Assembly: GCA_017428635.1 (NCBI GenBank)
Contig: JAFRQK010000029.1
Span: 1-64,000 of the forward strand
DNA length: 64,000 nt
Direction: 5' to 3'
DNA from: Clostridia bacterium
Lineage (GTDB): Bacteria; Bacillota; Clostridia; Oscillospirales; CAG-272
Made by a program: the position numbers and the translations under genes. Under the pieces are notes generated by a model that saw only the letters and a program-made list of their open reading frames with translations, did no database searches and was not told the DNA's origin. Each line of letters begins with the position of its first letter. Within the stretch, counting starts at the first letter, position 1. This document shows, piece after piece, positions 61,287 through 64,000 of the stretch.

Positions 61287-61316
61287 TCGAAGGATTTCGG
61301 AAGGAAGTGACGTATT

Positions 61317-62414
61317 ATGAAATACCGTGAGGGCGAAGTAAGGATCCCGTCGGGATGCGCGATCGCCGCGGTCATATCAAAGGAAGGAAAACGGATGACG
61401 GCAGAGGGGATCGTCAACTCGATGAAGCCGATGCACGACCGTTCCAACGGTCTGGGCGGAGGATTCGCCGGTTACGGGATCTACCCGGAGTACCGCGATC
61501 TTTACGCCTTTCATCTGTTTTTTGACTGCCGCGCGACCAGAAAAGAGGTCGAGGCGTTCCTGAAAGAGGGATTCGAGGTAGTGAAGGGCGAGATCATCCC
61601 GACGAGGAAGATCCCCGAGATCACCGACGAACCCATTATATGGAGATATTTCGTAACGCCGCTCCGTTCCGTGCTCGCCGACCTGCAGCTCGACGAAAAG
61701 GAATTCGTGGCGCGGACCGTGATGAAGATCAACACGGAAGTCAAGGGCGCGTACGTGTTCTCGAGCGGCAAGAACATGGGAACGTTCAAGGCAGTCGGCT
61801 TCCCCGAAGACGTCGGCGTCTTCTACCGCCTCGACGAGTACGAGGGGTACTCGTGGACGGCGCACGGCAGATATCCGACGAACACGCCGGGCTGGTGGGG
61901 CGGCGCTCATCCGTTCACCCTGCTCGACTATTCCGTCGTTCACAACGGCGAGATCTCGTCGTACGACGCGAACCGCCGTTTCATCGAGATGTTCGGCTAC
62001 AAATGCACGCTCAAAACGGATACCGAGGTCATCACTTACATACTCGATTATCTGATCCGCGTTCAGGGATTGACGCTGACCGAAGCGGCGAACGTCATCG
62101 CGGCTCCGTTCTGGAGCACGATCGGCTCTAAGACGGACGAATACGAAAAGGACAAGCTCACGTACCTGCGCACCGTCTTCCCGTCTCTGCTCGTCACCGG
62201 GCCGTTCTCGATCGTCCTCGGCTTCGACGGAGGACTGATGGCGCTGAACGACAGGCTGAAGCTCCGCTCGATGGTCGTCGGCGAGAAAGACGACCGCGTG
62301 TTCATCGCGAGCGAGGAAGCGGCGATCAGAGTCATGGAACCGGACGCAGAAAAGATATTCGCACCCGCCGGCGGGGAGCCGGTCATCGTAAAAGTCAAAG
62401 AGGGGGCGTACTGA
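61317..62414 (+). CDS. Glutamate synthase glutaminase subunit (split, archaeal-type GltB1)
   Basis: This 365-residue class II amidotransferase domain hydrolyses glutamine to feed ammonia to the FMN synthase subunit encoded next. The nucleophile is Cys14 (RIPSGCAIAA) rather than Cys2, so a 13-residue leader must be removed if the free N-terminal Cys is needed. HDRSNGLGGGFAGYGIYP near 40, HGRYPTNTPG near 183 and VHNGEISSYDANRR near 207 are typical. GGAAGG precedes the ATG. Bacterial GltB normally has this domain fused to the synthase domain; here the split form of many Clostridia and archaea is seen. Confidence 0.92.
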   Translation: MKYREGEVRIPSGCAIAAVISKEGKRMTAEGIVNSMKPMHDRSNGLGGGFAGYGIYPEYRDLYAFHLFFDCRATRKEVEAFLKEGFEVVKGEIIPTRKIPEITDEPIIWRYFVTPLRSVLADLQLDEKEFVARTVMKINTEVKGAYVFSSGKNMGTFKAVGFPEDVGVFYRLDEYEGYSWTAHGRYPTNTPGWWGGAHPFTLLDYSVVHNGEISSYDANRRFIEMFGYKCTLKTDTEVITYILDYLIRVQGLTLTEAANVIAAPFWSTIGSKTDEYEKDKLTYLRTVFPSLLVTGPFSIVLGFDGGLMALNDRLKLRSMVVGEKDDRVFIASEEAAIRVMEPDAEKIFAPAGGEPVIVKVKEGAY

Positions 62415-62415
62415 T

Positions 62416-63921
62416 ATGGGAGTCGAATTCATCCCGCCCGAATTTGAAGTAATAAGAAACGAAAACCGCTGCATCGCGTGCCGCGTGTGCGAGAGGCAGT
62501 GCGCGAACGAGGTCCACTCGTTCGACGCCGAACTCGGCATGATGCTCTCCGACGAAACGAAGTGCGTCGACTGTCAGCGGTGCGTATCGCTCTGCCCTAC
62601 CCGCGCGCTCAAGATCGTCAAAAACGAGAGCACGCTGCGCGAGAACGCGAACTGGCAGAACGACACGATAAAAGAGATCTACAAGCAGGCGAACAGCGGC
62701 GGCGTGCTCCTGTCCTCGATGGGCAACCCGAAGCCGCTTCCCGTTTACTGGGATAAAATGCTGATCAACGCCTCGCAGGTCACGAACCCGCCTATCGACC
62801 CGCTCCGCGAGCCGATGGAGACGAAGGTCTTCCTCGGCAAGAAACCGAGCGTTATCGAAAGAGACGAAAACGGCAAACTGAAGTGTGAACTCACGCCGCA
62901 GGTCGAGCTTGCCATGCCCGTCATGTTCTCCGCGATGAGCTACGGTTCGATCAGCTACAACGCCCACGCCTCGCTCGCGAGAGCGGCGGAGGAGCTCGGC
63001 ATCCTCTACAACACCGGCGAGGGCGGCCTTCACGAAGACTTCTATAAATACGGAAAGAACACGATCGTTCAAGTTGCGTCCGGGCGTTTCGGCGTCCACG
63101 AGGATTACCTCGAAGCGGGCGCGGCGATAGAGATCAAGATGGGACAGGGCGCGAAGCCCGGCATCGGCGGCCATCTGCCCGGCGCGAAGATCGTCGGCGA
63201 CGTGTCGCGCACGAGAATGATCCCGGAGGGGTCCGACGCGATCTCGCCCGCTCCTCACCACGATATTTATTCGATCGAAGACCTCCGTCAGCTCGTCTTC
63301 TCGCTCAAGGAGGCGACTGAGTACGAGAAACCGGTCATCGTCAAAGTCGCCGCCGTCCACAATATCGCCGCGATCGCGAGCGGTATCGCCCGCAGCGGCG
63401 CGGACATAATCGCGATCGACGGATTCCGCGGAGGCACGGGCGCCGCGCCGACGAGGATCCGCGACAACGTGGGCATTCCGATAGAACTCGCGCTCGCCGC
63501 TGTCGATCAGCGGCTCCGCGACGAAGGGATCAGGAACAACGTGTCGCTCGTCGTGGGCGGTTCGATCAGAAGCGCAGCGGACGTCGTCAAAGCCGTCGCG
63601 CTCGGCGCGGACGCGTGCTATATCGCGACCGCCGCGCTGCTCGCGCTCGGATGCCACCTCTGCCGCACCTGCCAGAGCGGCAAGTGCAACTGGGGCATCG
63701 CGACACAGAGGCCCGACCTCGTGAAAAGGCTCAACCCCGACATCGGCTCGGCGCGCCTCGTCAACCTGATGACGGCGTGGCGTCACGAGATAATGGAGAT
63801 CATGGGCGGCATGGGGATCAACTCGATCGAGGCGCTCCGCGGCAACCGCCTGATGCTCCGCGGCGTCGGAATGACGGAAAAAGAACTCGGGATACTCGGT
63901 ATCTCGCACGCGGGGGAATAA
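62416..63921 (+). CDS. Glutamate synthase FMN-binding subunit with ferredoxin domain (split GltB2)
   Basis: This 501-residue synthase subunit makes glutamate from 2-oxoglutarate and channelled ammonia. An N-terminal dicluster ferredoxin (CIACRVCERQC near 17 and CVDCQRCVSLCP near 46) feeds electrons. The FMN barrel carries MFSAMSYGSISYNAHASLA near 165, IKMGQGAKPGIGGHLPG near 240 and the 3Fe-4S-like Cys segment CHLCRTCQSGKC near 415. The gene starts one base after the stop of the glutaminase gene. A third 4Fe-4S gene follows, so the enzyme is likely a multi-subunit ferredoxin- or NADPH-linked complex. Confidence 0.94.
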   Translation: MGVEFIPPEFEVIRNENRCIACRVCERQCANEVHSFDAELGMMLSDETKCVDCQRCVSLCPTRALKIVKNESTLRENANWQNDTIKEIYKQANSGGVLLSSMGNPKPLPVYWDKMLINASQVTNPPIDPLREPMETKVFLGKKPSVIERDENGKLKCELTPQVELAMPVMFSAMSYGSISYNAHASLARAAEELGILYNTGEGGLHEDFYKYGKNTIVQVASGRFGVHEDYLEAGAAIEIKMGQGAKPGIGGHLPGAKIVGDVSRTRMIPEGSDAISPAPHHDIYSIEDLRQLVFSLKEATEYEKPVIVKVAAVHNIAAIASGIARSGADIIAIDGFRGGTGAAPTRIRDNVGIPIELALAAVDQRLRDEGIRNNVSLVVGGSIRSAADVVKAVALGADACYIATAALLALGCHLCRTCQSGKCNWGIATQRPDLVKRLNPDIGSARLVNLMTAWRHEIMEIMGGMGINSIEALRGNRLMLRGVGMTEKELGILGISHAGE

Positions 63922-63924
63922 AAG

Positions 63925-64000
63925 ATGAAACGTGTTTACGTAAATGAAGAATGGTGCCTCGGGTGCCATCTGTGCGAATACAACTGCGCGTTCGCGAACT
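63925..64000 (+). CDS. 4Fe-4S protein of the glutamate synthase operon (3' partial)
   Basis: This gene starts at the ATG at 63925, 4 bases past the preceding stop, and runs off the right edge. The visible 25 residues contain a cluster motif CLGCHLCEYNC (Cys11, Cys14, Cys18), typical of the iron-sulphur electron-carrier subunit in split glutamate synthase operons. No good ribosome site is visible beyond GGGGG upstream. A GXGXG-type third domain of glutamate synthase and an NADPH oxidoreductase are expected outside the window. Confidence 0.8.
   Translation, partial: MKRVYVNEEWCLGCHLCEYNCAFAN

Noticed and set aside
62395..63969. 524-codon open frame antisense to the glutamate synthase subunit
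   Set aside because: Shadow frame; the plus-strand protein has intact cluster and FMN motifs.

Overview
The window reads as a GC-rich (by eye about 55-60 percent GC) chromosome segment of an anaerobic Clostridia-type member of the Bacillota, probably a gut or rumen lineage. The pointers are S-layer-homology (SLH) surface proteins, an oxygen-sensitive class III ribonucleotide reductase with its radical-SAM activase, ferredoxin-type split glutamate synthase subunits, type III glutamine synthetase, a TSCPD-family protein, strong GGAGG ribosome sites and TTGACA/TATAAT promoters, often with a TGGTA extended -10. Genus and species cannot be fixed from the sequence. I saw no rRNA, tRNA, CRISPR array, transposase gene or phage gene.

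Layout. 1-6.3 kb: two tandem SLH plus beta-helix surface proteins and a GH29-like protein. 6.6-13.3 kb (minus strand): pyroglutamyl peptidase, thioredoxin reductase, class III RNR with a fused redoxin, its activase, and a DUF4037/TPR pair. 13.4-17.1 kb: a heterodimeric ABC exporter. 17.2-22.1 kb (minus): an ECF sigma factor, a probable anti-sigma factor and two SLH surface proteins in one operon. 22.2-29.4 kb: glycan genes (GH29 fucosidase, 2-hydroxyacid dehydrogenase, TIM-barrel isomerase, SGNH hydrolase, GH2, GH4). 29.7-32.9 kb: a GntR(YtrA)-ABC operon with two small envelope proteins. 32.9-41.0 kb (minus): an eight-gene housekeeping operon from coaE to an amidohydrolase, including prfA, tsaC-type and parC-type genes and an unlisted 54-residue membrane protein. 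41.1-53.9 kb: mixed genes, including a macro-like/HTH protein beside a vWA protein and a carbohydrate-binding lipoprotein. 53.9-64 kb: a nitrogen-assimilation island, with glnN, an Amt-PII fusion, asnB and pyrG on the minus strand, divergent from the split glutamate synthase genes on the plus strand.

The nitrogen island is the most coherent system. Ammonium uptake and PII sensing are fused in one polypeptide, made together with glutamine synthetase and two glutamine consumers (asparagine and CTP synthesis), while glutamate synthase is divergent. Both divergent transcripts start with the same GATGAG..CAAAGGCGT leader that enters a hairpin ending in GGCGCTT and a pyrimidine tract, which suggests shared control by attenuation.

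The strongest unexplained structure is a family of mirror-symmetric hairpin arrays at about 6.3, 24.5 and 29.5 kb. Short, unrelated hairpins are separated by one fixed 7-8 base word (AATTCAT, or TATATCAT in the first array). The word points one way in the left half and is reverse-complemented in the right half, and arrays two and three each carry four plus four hairpins. They sit directly at gene ends, and one supplies the stop codon of its neighbour.
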